NCBI GenBank assembly: GCA_003139545.1
Contig: PLJC01000038.1
Span: 124,587 to 188,586, forward strand
Length of the DNA stretch: 64,000 bases
Direction of reading: 5' to 3'
Source of the DNA: Actinomycetota bacterium
GTDB lineage: Bacteria > Actinomycetota > Thermoleophilia > Gaiellales > Gaiellaceae
This document shows positions 22,549 through 30,499 of this stretch, piece by piece (position 1 is the stretch's first letter; each line of letters opens with the position of its first letter). The notes under the pieces are model-generated. The model was given only the letters and a program-made list of their open reading frames with translations. It ran no database searches and was not told where the DNA came from. Both the position numbers and the translations under genes were made by a program.

Positions 22549-23547
22549 GTGACCGGCGTCGGCGTCCTCTTCACCTGCGCGGGCCAGCGCGTCGACATCG
22601 TCACGTCCTTCCGGCGCGCGGGCGCTCGAACGCTCGCAGTCGACGTGAATCCGCTCGCGCCTGCGCTCTACCACGCCGACGAGCACGCGTTCGCGCCGCG
22701 CGTGAACGATCCGGACTACGTCTCCGCGCTCGCCGCGCTCGTGGCCAGACACGACGTCTCGCTGATCGTGCCGCTGACCGATCTCGACCACGGCGTCCTC
22801 TCTCGCGCGCGCGACGAGCTCGGCGCCCTGGTACTGCTGCCGTCACCCGAGGTCGTGGACGCGCTCGCCGACAAGTGGCTGGCGCACCTCCTCTTCGTCG
22901 AGCGCGGTATCGGCTCGCCGGCGACGTGGCTTCCGGCCGACGTCCCCGCGGACGTGGAGTACCCGGTGCTCGTCAAGGCGCGGCACGGCTTCGGCTCGCG
23001 CAACATCTTCCGCTGCGCCGACCGGCGCGAGCTCGACTTCTTCGTCGGCTACACGACGGTCGACTCGATGGTGCAGGCGTGCTGCCACGGCGAGGAGTTC
23101 TCCATTGACGTGTTCTGCGACCTCGACAGGCGCTGCCTGAACGCCGTGCCCCGCACGATGATCGAGTCGAAGGGCGGCGAGTCGATCAAGGGGATGACGA
23201 TCAGCGACGCCGATCTGATCGAGGTCGGGCGCCACGTGTCCGAGTCTCTCGGCATCGTCGGCCCGGCGAACATCCAGTGCTTCCGCGAGCCGGACGGGAC
23301 GCATCGAGTCACGGACATCAACCCACGGTTCGGCGGCGGCTTCCCGCTCCCGACGGCGGCGGGCAGCCGGTATCCCGAGCTCGCACTCGCCCTGGCCGCC
23401 GGCGAGCGGCCAGAGCCGCGGCTCGGCGACTTCCGCGCAGGTCTGTACATGACCCGGTTCTTCTCGGAGCTCGTCCTGTCGACCGGCGTCGGCGGTACGT
23501 TGGAACCGTTCGCGGAAGAGCTCCCAGAGCCTGTCGCGGAACCCTAG
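22549..23547 (+). CDS. ATP-grasp ligase, carbamoyl-phosphate-synthetase-like
   Basis: 332 residues from GTG 22549. The N-terminal 80 residues form a pre-ATP-grasp Rossmann part (VLFTCAGQRVDIVTSFRRAG, TLAVDVNPLAPALYHADEH). Then come DKWLAHLLFVERGIGSPATW (ATP-grasp A subdomain), YPVLVKARHGFGSRNIFR (ATP-binding Lys and Gly loop), EEFSIDVFCD and ITDINPRFGGGFPL-type metal-binding end (here VTDINPRFGGGFPL). These proteins ligate an acid to an amine through an acylphosphate. In capsule loci the likely product is an amino-acylated sugar, though carbamoylation cannot be ruled out. It is followed within six bases by a lipoprotein beta-propeller gene and diverges from the DUF218 gene. Confidence 0.88.
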   Translation: MTGVGVLFTCAGQRVDIVTSFRRAGARTLAVDVNPLAPALYHADEHAFAPRVNDPDYVSALAALVARHDVSLIVPLTDLDHGVLSRARDELGALVLLPSPEVVDALADKWLAHLLFVERGIGSPATWLPADVPADVEYPVLVKARHGFGSRNIFRCADRRELDFFVGYTTVDSMVQACCHGEEFSIDVFCDLDRRCLNAVPRTMIESKGGESIKGMTISDADLIEVGRHVSESLGIVGPANIQCFREPDGTHRVTDINPRFGGGFPLPTAAGSRYPELALALAAGERPEPRLGDFRAGLYMTRFFSELVLSTGVGGTLEPFAEELPEPVAEP

Positions 23548-23552
23548 GGGTT

Positions 23553-24914
23553 TTGCTTATCGCCGTCCTCGCCGGTTGTGGCGGCGGGGCGGTCCACCAT
23601 GCCGCGGCGGCGCAGCCGCCACGGCACCTCGCGACCCTCCGGCCGGCAAAGCTGGTCGTCACCGTCGTCGATGGCGACCGCAGCACACTCGTGCGCGGCG
23701 CGACCGTGCGGCTGTGGCATCGCACGGTACGCACGAACCAGCGTGGTGAGGCCGTCATCCGCGTGCCGGATCGCAAGAGCATGTACGTCACCGTCGCCGC
23801 CAACGGCTTCGGGACGCGCACGCTCTTCGAGCCATTCGCAGCCCATCGACTGGTGGCGGTGCGTATCTACCGGTCGAACCTGCAATGGCCGATGTACGGC
23901 GCGACGTTCTCGCGCGCGCAGTCGCAGGTGCACATCCATCTGCATCCTCCGTTCAAGAGCGTCTGGTTCGTGCCGCTCGGCGGCCTCGTCGAGTTCCCGG
24001 CCGTCGTCGATAACGGCGTCGCGTACATCGGCAATCGCAGCGGCGTGGTGTACGCCATCGCAATGCGAAACGGCCACGTGCTCTGGCGGCACCGGACGAA
24101 CGCCGTCATGGCGTCTTCGCTTGCGATCGACGGGACCGAGCTCGTGCATCACTCGATGGACGGCCGCGTGTCGCTCCTCGATCGTGCGAACGGTTCGGTG
24201 CGCTGGAGCTACGACGTCGGCTCGCCGATCGAGTCGTCGCCCATCATCCGCCGCGGCATCGACTACTTCGGCACCTGGGACGGCCGCCTCGTCGCACTCG
24301 ACCTGCGCACGCATCGCGTTCGCTGGACGCGGGAGCTCGGTGCGAAGATCACCTCCAGCGCGTCGATCGCGGGCGGGACGCTCTACGTCGGGGATTACGC
24401 AGGGCGCCTCTGGGCCTTGTCGGCGGAGACCGGCGCGACGCGCTGGACCGCGAGCGTGAACGGCCGCATCTACGGGACGCCGGCGGTCGCGCACGGCCGC
24501 GTGTTCGTCCCCTCCTCGACGGGCGATTCGCTCACGGCGTTCACCACGCACGGCCGCTACCTGTGGCGCGTCTCGACCGGCTCGTACGTCTACTCCTCGC
24601 CGGCCGTGTGGGGCGGGCGCGTGTTCTTCGGCGGGTACAACGGCGTCTTCTACGGCGTGTCCGCGGCGAGCGGGCGTGTGTTGTGGGAGGTCGGCGCCGG
24701 CGGGCCTATCTCAGGCGCGGCAGTCGTCGTCGACGGCGTCGCGTACGCGGGGAGCTTCGCGCACCGCATCGTCGGGGTCGCGGTGAAGAGTGGCCACGTT
24801 CTTCTCAACTTCCACCATGGTCATTACGTCCCGGTCTCCGGAGACGGAACGCGCCTGCTCTTTCACGGCTACTCGAGCTTGTACGCGGTCGAGCCGGTCC
24901 GCTCGCTCAGGTGA
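23553..24914 (+). CDS. PQQ-like beta-propeller lipoprotein with an N-terminal carboxypeptidase-regulatory-like domain
   Basis: About 453 residues. The TTG at 23553 is the only start in frame near the lipobox: LLIAVLAGCGGG has LAGC with Cys at residue 9, so it is a predicted lipoprotein on the outer face. The n-region then lacks a positive charge, so the start is uncertain. Residues 35-100 hold a Carboxypeptidase D regulatory-like fold (LVVTVVDGDRS...GATVRLW, GEAVIRVPD, YVTVAANGFGTRT). Residues 110-450 are seven or so PQQ/WD-like blades with the YVGD..G.L.AL...TG...W pattern (e.g. LYVGDYAGRLWALSAETGAT). Paralogous to the protein at 27505-28773, sharing the 'PPF(K/R)(S/T)VW......(L/I)(V/I)EFP' start. 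Role unknown; possibly polymer binding or ligase regulation. Confidence 0.87.
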   Translation: MLIAVLAGCGGGAVHHAAAAQPPRHLATLRPAKLVVTVVDGDRSTLVRGATVRLWHRTVRTNQRGEAVIRVPDRKSMYVTVAANGFGTRTLFEPFAAHRLVAVRIYRSNLQWPMYGATFSRAQSQVHIHLHPPFKSVWFVPLGGLVEFPAVVDNGVAYIGNRSGVVYAIAMRNGHVLWRHRTNAVMASSLAIDGTELVHHSMDGRVSLLDRANGSVRWSYDVGSPIESSPIIRRGIDYFGTWDGRLVALDLRTHRVRWTRELGAKITSSASIAGGTLYVGDYAGRLWALSAETGATRWTASVNGRIYGTPAVAHGRVFVPSSTGDSLTAFTTHGRYLWRVSTGSYVYSSPAVWGGRVFFGGYNGVFYGVSAASGRVLWEVGAGGPISGAAVVVDGVAYAGSFAHRIVGVAVKSGHVLLNFHHGHYVPVSGDGTRLLFHGYSSLYAVEPVRSLR

Positions 24915-26209
24915 AGCGCGGCCACGCCGAAGACGAGCCACGTGAGCGCGTCGAGCGGGATCCCCGCGTAGAAGCCCTGCGCCGCCCACAGCCAGACGAG
25001 TAGCCCGAGGCCGGCGAGGGCGTACAGACCGGTCGCCGAGCGACGGGCCTGCGCTGCGAGCCACGCTGCGGCCGCGAACAGCGCGGCCCAGAGGACGAGC
25101 CCGACGGCGCCGAGGTCGGCTGCTGCCTCGATCCATGCGTCCTGCACGCCGTACCGGCGGTTCGCCGACGGAAAGGCCAGAGGCGTCTCGTTCGGGAAGC
25201 GGCGGTGCGCAGCAGGGAGGTAGGGGTCGAACACGGCAGGCTCGGTCGTCCCCTCCCAGCCGACGCCGAGAACGGGATGGTTCCTCCAGATCTCGTAGCC
25301 GAGCCAGGAGAGCAGCGTGCGATGCGCATACGACGGTGTGCGGTCGGGGCTCGATTGTGAGCTCGCGGGCGCCGAGTCGACGAAGTTGCGGAACGCGTTC
25401 AGGTCGCTGCTGCGAATCGCCAGCGTCCCGGCGAGCACGACGAGCCCGACCGCGGCCACGGCCGCCACGCGTCGGGGACGGAGCTCGCGGCGAGCGACAA
25501 GGACGACTGCGAGCACGGTAAGCGCCGTCGCGAGGCCGATGACCGACGCGAGCGCGCCGGCGATGATCATGCCGACGACGCCGCCGGCCGTCGCAACCGC
25601 GATGAGCGCGCGCCCGAGCCCGAGGCGGGGCAGCGCGATCCCGACGATGCCGACGAGCAGCGTCGCGGCCGCCAGCGCGGCCCAGTCGGACGAACCGATG
25701 AACGACGCCTGCCGGCCGCCGCCGCGGCCGTCCGCCATGAACACCGCGGCGCCGAAGAACTGCGCGAGGCCGACGGCCGCCGCCAGCCCGTTCCAGGCCG
25801 CGAGCGACCAGGCGGCGACGGCGACGTCGCGGGCGTCGCGAAGGAGGAGCGGCACCGCGGGAGCAAGGAGGGCGTACTCGAAGAACTTCGCACCGGTGAC
25901 CGCGTGCGCGTGCCATGCGTATCCGGTGGAGGAGACGTGCCGCCCCCACGCGATCTCGACAAGCACCCACACGAAGAAGAGGACGCCCGCGATCCAGAGC
26001 GGCCGTCCTGCGCGCAGCGGCCCCCAGCCGTCGACTGCGCCCGATACGAGGGCGGCGGCCACGACCGCGAGCACGGCGAAGTCGGAGAGGTACGCGTGCA
26101 CGCTCGTCGAGCCGGCGTGGACGACGATGCCGGGCTGATAGTGGACGTGCAGGAAGAGCAACGGGAGCGCCGCGGCGAGCACGAGCGCGCGTCCACGAAT
26201 CGCGGTCAA
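24869..26209 (-). CDS. O-antigen ligase / Wzy-type membrane protein, second copy
   Basis: 446 residues from TTG 26209, which overlaps the upstream GT-C stop as TTGA (26206-26209). Ten or more membrane segments are visible; the large outer loop is near residues 270-345 and contains SYAHRTLLSWLGYEIWRNHP with VLGVGWEGTTE. 'R.L.....EIW..HPVLGVG' is the Wzy_C (PF04932) motif with the conserved Arg and the His of NHP. YGVQDAWIEAAADLGAVGLV is the 'H/Q(N/D)..(L/I)(E/Q)..(A/L)..G..G' helix that follows in these ligases. The arrangement as a pair with a GT39-like enzyme suggests attachment of a glycan to lipid or protein outside the cell. Its 3' end overlaps the beta-propeller gene by 46 bases. Confidence 0.87.
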   Translation of the reverse strand: MTAIRGRALVLAAALPLLFLHVHYQPGIVVHAGSTSVHAYLSDFAVLAVVAAALVSGAVDGWGPLRAGRPLWIAGVLFFVWVLVEIAWGRHVSSTGYAWHAHAVTGAKFFEYALLAPAVPLLLRDARDVAVAAWSLAAWNGLAAAVGLAQFFGAAVFMADGRGGGRQASFIGSSDWAALAAATLLVGIVGIALPRLGLGRALIAVATAGGVVGMIIAGALASVIGLATALTVLAVVLVARRELRPRRVAAVAAVGLVVLAGTLAIRSSDLNAFRNFVDSAPASSQSSPDRTPSYAHRTLLSWLGYEIWRNHPVLGVGWEGTTEPAVFDPYLPAAHRRFPNETPLAFPSANRRYGVQDAWIEAAADLGAVGLVLWAALFAAAAWLAAQARRSATGLYALAGLGLLVWLWAAQGFYAGIPLDALTWLVFGVAALHLSERTGSTAYKLE

Positions 26210-27465
26210 GTGCGGTACCTCGAGCGCACACGCGCAGCGATCGCCACGAGTGCCGCCGCCGCCAACAGGTCGAGAAGGAAGTCCCACGGAACGCGGTAGC
26301 GCGTGACGCCGACGAAGATCATCGCGACCACCGTCTGGTAGCCCACGAGGAGAAGCGCGAGCGCTGCGAGGGCACGCGGGACGAGGAAGAGGCCGACGAT
26401 CGCAAGGACGTAGACGGCAATCATGTAGACGGGTTCGGCGGTGGAGCGGAGCGTGCCGACCCACGAGCCTGCACCGGGGCTCGACGCGGTCTCGACGACG
26501 CTCGGCTGCCACAGCCATTGCAGGTCCACGGGGACGAGCTTCGCCTTCGCGCCCGGGTGATGGATCCAGAACTGCGTGACCTTGTGCTCGTAGCTCGTCA
26601 TCTGCGCGCACTCGCTGTACGGGATGACGACACCGGTCTTCTGCCAGTGGAAGTAGATGTCCTGCGGATCGAGCGGGTACGACTTCGGGATCGGCACGTT
26701 GTCGATCCAGCCGCCGCGCTCGAGAGTCGCATACGTGCCGAGGTTGTTCGCCTTCCAGAGCGAGCGCGCATCGGTCGTCACCGACCAGCACCCGACGTCG
26801 ACGCGGTTGCGGACGACCCACGGGGCGACGATCACTGCTGCAGCCGCGAGGAGGGCGACGCACGAGAGCAGGGTGCGACGAGACACCCGGCTGCGCCACA
26901 GGAGATACGCGCCGATCACGAACGGAAGCGCAGCGAGGCGGACGTTGCCGAGGATCGCGAGGCCGAGCACGGCGCCGAGGAGCGCCGCGCGCCGCCACCC
27001 GAAGCGCTCCGCCGCGTGCAGCGTGAGATACGTGAGCGCGGCCGCGAGCAGCTGATCGAGGATCTCGCGGTTCATGTGGATGTCGTGCCAGATGAGGTAC
27101 GGGTGGAGCGCGACCGCGAGGCCCGCGAGCAGGCCGATGCCCGGCGTCAGCCACCGCTTGCCGATCTGCCAGACGATGAGCACGGTGCAGACCGCGATGC
27201 AGATCTGGGCGATGCCCACGGTCTCCCAGCTGCGGCCGAAGATCCAGTACAGCGGGATGAGGAACCATCCGTACAGGGGCTGCGTGTAGGCGGACGGATG
27301 CCCTGGGATGAAGCCGTACGTCCCGGTGGCGAGATACGTCTGCGCGAACGTGTCGCCCTTGTCGACGTTGTTGACGAGGATCGAGCCGCGCTCGTGCAGG
27401 AGAGCCAGCAGCCGCGGGAGGGACGTTGCGAGGACGAGCAGCAACACGGCCCGGCGGGTGCGCAC
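26206..27465 (-). CDS. GT-C fold membrane glycosyltransferase (GT39/ArnT-like)
   Basis: 419 residues from GTG 27465. It starts with one TM (RAVLLLVLATSLPRLLALL) and then a large first outer loop with VDKGDTFAQTYLATG, whose Asp-containing 'D(x)GDT/Y' motif is the catalytic signature of GT39/PMT-type enzymes using polyprenyl-phosphate sugars. About nine further TMs follow, with HPYLIWHDIHMNREILDQLL (a second family feature 'NREIL', here with a His-rich loop) and a large periplasmic-type domain near residues 240-340 (WSVTTDARSLWKANN). It would transfer a sugar from a lipid phosphate to a glycan, lipid or protein on the outer face. It is co-transcribed with the ligase, from a promoter at 27474-27479. 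Confidence 0.88.
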   Translation of the reverse strand: MRTRRAVLLLVLATSLPRLLALLHERGSILVNNVDKGDTFAQTYLATGTYGFIPGHPSAYTQPLYGWFLIPLYWIFGRSWETVGIAQICIAVCTVLIVWQIGKRWLTPGIGLLAGLAVALHPYLIWHDIHMNREILDQLLAAALTYLTLHAAERFGWRRAALLGAVLGLAILGNVRLAALPFVIGAYLLWRSRVSRRTLLSCVALLAAAAVIVAPWVVRNRVDVGCWSVTTDARSLWKANNLGTYATLERGGWIDNVPIPKSYPLDPQDIYFHWQKTGVVIPYSECAQMTSYEHKVTQFWIHHPGAKAKLVPVDLQWLWQPSVVETASSPGAGSWVGTLRSTAEPVYMIAVYVLAIVGLFLVPRALAALALLLVGYQTVVAMIFVGVTRYRVPWDFLLDLLAAAALVAIAARVRSRYRT

Positions 27466-27473
27466 GGGCGCTC

Positions 27474-27479
27474 ACGCTA
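27474..27479 (-). promoter_or_regulatory. -10 box TAGCGT for the GT-C/ligase pair
   Basis: Minus-strand TAGCGT, eight bases before the GTG at 27465. Confidence 0.45.
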
Positions 27480-27489
27480 GCGCATGACC

Positions 27490-27495
27490 TAAGCT
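27490..27495 (+). promoter_or_regulatory. -10 box TAAGCT for the second beta-propeller gene
   Basis: TAAGCT, nine bases before GTG 27505. The divergent gap between starts is 39 bases. Confidence 0.45.
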
Positions 27496-27504
27496 GGCCC
27501 GCGC

Positions 27505-28773
27505 GTGCGCCGCCTCCTGATCGTCCTTGCCGCCGTCGCCGTTCTCGCCGGCGGCGCGCTCACCGCGTACATCGTCCACCGGCTGCACCAGAGCGCCGAC
27601 GAGCGCGGGTCGACCACGACCGATTACGTCCCCACCGAGGCGGCGCCGAAGCCGCCTCCGCCCGACGTGCCCTGGCCGACGTACGGCTTCTCTCCCGACC
27701 GGACGCGCTCGGTGCAGATCGCGCTCCGCCCGCCGTTCCGCACCGTGTGGCGCTACCAGGCCGGCAGCCTGATCGAGTTCCCGCCGTCCATCGGCTACAA
27801 CCGGCTCTTCTTCTCGACGAACAAGGGAACCTTCGCCGCGATCAGCGCGCGCACAGGGAAGTACGCGTGGAAGTACCACGCGCACCGCTGTGTCGCCGCA
27901 TCGCCGGCGATCGGCCCGCACGCGCACGGCACCGTCTACGAGGCATTCCTCAATCAGCCGCCGTGCAACGCGCAGAACGGCGGGCACGGTGTCGACGGCG
28001 AGGTGATCGCGTTCGGCGTCGGGCACGGCAAGATCCACTGGCAGCAGCGGATCGGCCCGTCCGAGAGCTCGCCGCTCCTCGTCGGCAATCGCCTCTACGT
28101 CGGCGACTGGAACGGCGACGTGTGGGCGTTCGACGCGAATCACGGTCGCGTCGTGTGGCACCGGCACGTCGCCAAGGGTGCGATCAAGGGTGCACTCGCC
28201 TACGCAGGCGGCCGGCTGTACGTCGGCGCCTATGACGGTCACGTGTACGCCCTGTCGCGCACGGGCCGCGTCGTCTGGAAGGGGTCCGCGCAGCCGCGAC
28301 TCTTCGGCGGCTCGTACTTCTACTCGACGCCGGCGGTCGCGTACGGCCGCGTGTACATCGGCTCGACCGACGGCAAGGTGTACGCATTCGGCGCGACGGA
28401 CGGCCACCGACTGTGGTCGCACTCCACCGGCGGCTACGTGTACGCGTCACCTGCGATCTGGCAGCAGCGCGTTCTCGTCGGCTCCTACAGCGGGAACTTC
28501 TTCGCGTTCGACACCGGCACCGGTGAAGTCCGGTGGAAGTTCCACGCCGGCGGACCGATCTCCGGCTCGGCGGTCGTCGTCGATGGCGTCGTCTACTTCG
28601 CCACGCTGCACGAGCCGCACCTGAAGAACGGACGGACGTACGCGCTCGACGCACGCACGGGCAAGGAGCTGTGGACGTTCCCGGATGGCAAGTACACGCC
28701 CGTCGTCGCCGAGCGCGGGAAGCTGTTCCTCATCGGGTACGGCGTCGTCTATGGAATGGTCCCGAAGCAATGA
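27505..28773 (+). CDS. PQQ-like beta-propeller protein with an N-terminal membrane anchor
   Basis: 422 residues from GTG 27505. The N-terminus is a signal anchor (RRLLIVLAAVAVLAGGALTA) without lipobox Cys, then a Pro-rich linker (PTEAAPKPPPPDVPWPTY). The propeller runs from residue 60 to 420 with seven repeats of the type LYVGDWNGDVWAFDANHGR, VYIGSTDGKVYAFGATDGH and FFAFDTGTGEVRWKFHAGG. The start PPFRTVWRYQAGSLIEFPP mirrors that of the lipoprotein at 23553-24914. The two propellers flank the leftward GT-C/ligase pair, an arrangement that suggests a common outer-face complex. It ends in an ATGA overlap with the epimerase gene. PQQ itself need not be bound. Confidence 0.88.
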   Translation: MRRLLIVLAAVAVLAGGALTAYIVHRLHQSADERGSTTTDYVPTEAAPKPPPPDVPWPTYGFSPDRTRSVQIALRPPFRTVWRYQAGSLIEFPPSIGYNRLFFSTNKGTFAAISARTGKYAWKYHAHRCVAASPAIGPHAHGTVYEAFLNQPPCNAQNGGHGVDGEVIAFGVGHGKIHWQQRIGPSESSPLLVGNRLYVGDWNGDVWAFDANHGRVVWHRHVAKGAIKGALAYAGGRLYVGAYDGHVYALSRTGRVVWKGSAQPRLFGGSYFYSTPAVAYGRVYIGSTDGKVYAFGATDGHRLWSHSTGGYVYASPAIWQQRVLVGSYSGNFFAFDTGTGEVRWKFHAGGPISGSAVVVDGVVYFATLHEPHLKNGRTYALDARTGKELWTFPDGKYTPVVAERGKLFLIGYGVVYGMVPKQ

Positions 28774-29687
28774 GATACGTCGTCACCGGAGCTGCAGGCT
28801 TCATCGGCTCGCACCTGGCCGAGGCGCTGCGTGCCCGCGGCGACGACGTCGTCTCCGTCGACGCCTTCACCGACTACTACGACCTGGCAGAGAAGGAGGA
28901 GAACGCACGCGGCCTCGACGTGGCGCGCATCGACCTCGCCGACGAGAGTCTCGAGCTCGACGGCGTGGACGGCGTGTTCCATCTGGCGGGCCAGCCGGGC
29001 GTGCGTAGCTTCGGCGATGCCTTTCCGCTCTACCTGCGCCGCAACGTGCTCGTGACGCAGCGCGTCTTCCAGTCCGCCGCCGAGGCCGGCGTTCGCGTCG
29101 TGTACGCCTCGTCGTCCTCGGTGTACGGCGAGGCGGAGCGGTACCCGACGCCCGAGAACGCACGGCCGGAGCCGATCTCGCCGTACGGCATCACGAAAGT
29201 CGCCTGCGAGGAGCTCGCGCGCGCATACGCGGTGAGCTTCGGCCTCGACGCCGTCGGGCTTCGCTACTTCACCGTGTACGGGCCGCGCCAGCGTCCCGAC
29301 ATGTTCTTCCGCCGCGTCTGCGACGCGCTCGCCTCCGAAGCGACGTTCGAGGTCTACGGCACCGGCGAGCAGTCGCGCAGCTTCACCGAGGTGGCTGACG
29401 TCGTCGAGGCGACGATCGCCGCCATGGGCGGCGCCCCGGCCGGCGCCCTGTACAACGTTGGCGGCGGCGAGGAGGCCTCGATGCTGGAGGCGATCGCGTT
29501 GCTCGAGCGGATCTCGGGGCGGGGCCTCGAGGTCCGGCACGTCGACCGCGCCCGAGGCGACGTGCGCCGCACGAAGGCCGACGTCTCCCGGATCCGCGAC
29601 GCGCTCGGATGGGAGCCGCGTGTGCCGCTCGCGGACGGTCTCGCGCGGATGTGGGCCTGGGCCTCCGCTAGAGTCGCCGCGCGATGA
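28770..29687 (+). CDS. NAD-dependent sugar epimerase/dehydratase (extended SDR)
   Basis: 305 residues from ATG 28770, overlapping the propeller stop as ATGA (28770-28773). TGAAGFIGSHLAEAL is the Rossmann NAD loop (TGxxGFIG). FHLAGQPGVRSFGDAF and VVYASSSSVYGEAERYPTPE hold the catalytic Ser, and SPYGITKVACEELA the YxxxK pair. LRYFTVYGPRQRPDMFFRRV is the substrate loop, typical of nucleotide-sugar 4-epimerases of the UDP-glucuronate/UDP-galactose type ('AGQ.GVR.S' is the UDP-glucuronate 4-epimerase version). RSFTEVADVVEATIAAM is where 'RDF.YV.D' normally stands. A UDP-glucuronate 4-epimerase or related function is the best guess, feeding the decarboxylase encoded at 31513-32451. Confidence 0.88.
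   Translation: MRYVVTGAAGFIGSHLAEALRARGDDVVSVDAFTDYYDLAEKEENARGLDVARIDLADESLELDGVDGVFHLAGQPGVRSFGDAFPLYLRRNVLVTQRVFQSAAEAGVRVVYASSSSVYGEAERYPTPENARPEPISPYGITKVACEELARAYAVSFGLDAVGLRYFTVYGPRQRPDMFFRRVCDALASEATFEVYGTGEQSRSFTEVADVVEATIAAMGGAPAGALYNVGGGEEASMLEAIALLERISGRGLEVRHVDRARGDVRRTKADVSRIRDALGWEPRVPLADGLARMWAWASARVAAR
29669..29674 (+). promoter_or_regulatory. -10 box TAGAGT inside the epimerase end, for the Wzz-like gene
   Basis: TAGAGT, nine bases before ATG 29684, within the last codons of the epimerase gene. It would give an internal promoter for the Wzz-like/GT2 pair. Confidence 0.35.
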
Positions 29688-30499
29688 GCGATCCCGAGGC
29701 CGAGCAGGAGATCGACTTCTCCCGCTACTGGCGGCTCCTCGCCGCACGGTGGTGGGTGCCGGTCGGCGGCATCGTGCTCGGCGCGATCGTCGGCTATGCG
29801 GTCGCGCTCGGCGGCAGCCAGCGATACAGCGCGTCGGCGAACCTCTATCTCGGGCAGCCGTACACGGCGAGCGGCAACGTCGCGCTGCAGGGCTTGCAGA
29901 CGAACCCGAGCTCGGTCGGGACGGTCGCGCACTCGCTCGCCGTCGACCAGCGGGTCGGGGAGATCTGCAAGGCGAAGGTGGGGACGTTCCGCTCCGGGAT
30001 CTCGACGAAGCCGATCTCCGGCAGCCTGTCGAAGAACGGGCAGAACCCGCTCGTCTCCCTCACCGTGTTGTCCGCGAAGAAGAAGGTCGCGGCCTGCGCC
30101 GCGAACCAGCTCTCGAAGGCCGTCATCTCGCGCATCTCCGGCTACGCGGTCGAGAAGATCCAGAGCTTCAGGGGTCAGCTCTCCCAGGAACAGAAGGGCA
30201 TCACGGCGCTCAATGCTGCGCTCGCCGATTCGAACGTCTCGACGACGGACAAGCTCCTGCTCCAGGTGCAGCTCAACACGGCGGAGAGCGATCTCTCGTC
30301 GACGACGCAGCTTCTGCACCAGGCGACCGCAATCGAGGAGCCATCGGTGGTGACACCTGCGTCGGCCGCGCGCGTGACGGCGCGGAGCCGGCGCAACTCG
30401 GTCGTCGTCGCGGGCCTGATCGGCCTCGTGCTCGGCGGGCTCGCCGCGCTGCTCTGGGATCGCGTGGCCGCAGTCGTCGCGCGCCGCCGCTCGGTCTGA
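29684..30499 (+). CDS. Wzz-like polysaccharide chain-length/co-polymerase protein
   Basis: 271 residues from ATG 29684 (ATGA overlap). The N-terminus EIDFSRYWRLLAARWWVPVG with the following GGIVLGAIVGYAVAL is the Wzz start: a short cytoplasmic part then TM1 (residues 25-45). The outer domain (residues 50-235) has a coiled-coil-like helical region (GQLSQEQKGITALNAALADS, LLLQVQLNTAESDLSSTTQL). TM2 is near residues 241-262 (VVVAGLIGLVLGGLAALLW), followed by a short basic tail. Wzz (PF02706) proteins set the length of Wzy-made chains. There is no C-terminal tyrosine-kinase domain and no Wzc-like partner in the window. The family's Pro-rich stretch before TM2 is reduced to EEPSVVTPASAA. Confidence 0.82.
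   Translation: MSDPEAEQEIDFSRYWRLLAARWWVPVGGIVLGAIVGYAVALGGSQRYSASANLYLGQPYTASGNVALQGLQTNPSSVGTVAHSLAVDQRVGEICKAKVGTFRSGISTKPISGSLSKNGQNPLVSLTVLSAKKKVAACAANQLSKAVISRISGYAVEKIQSFRGQLSQEQKGITALNAALADSNVSTTDKLLLQVQLNTAESDLSSTTQLLHQATAIEEPSVVTPASAARVTARSRRNSVVVAGLIGLVLGGLAALLWDRVAAVVARRRSV

Noticed and set aside
23553..28773. Propeller paralogues as a direct repeat that might mark a mobile element
   Set aside because: They are diverged proteins with different N-terminal domains; there is no transposase, terminal repeat or target duplication.
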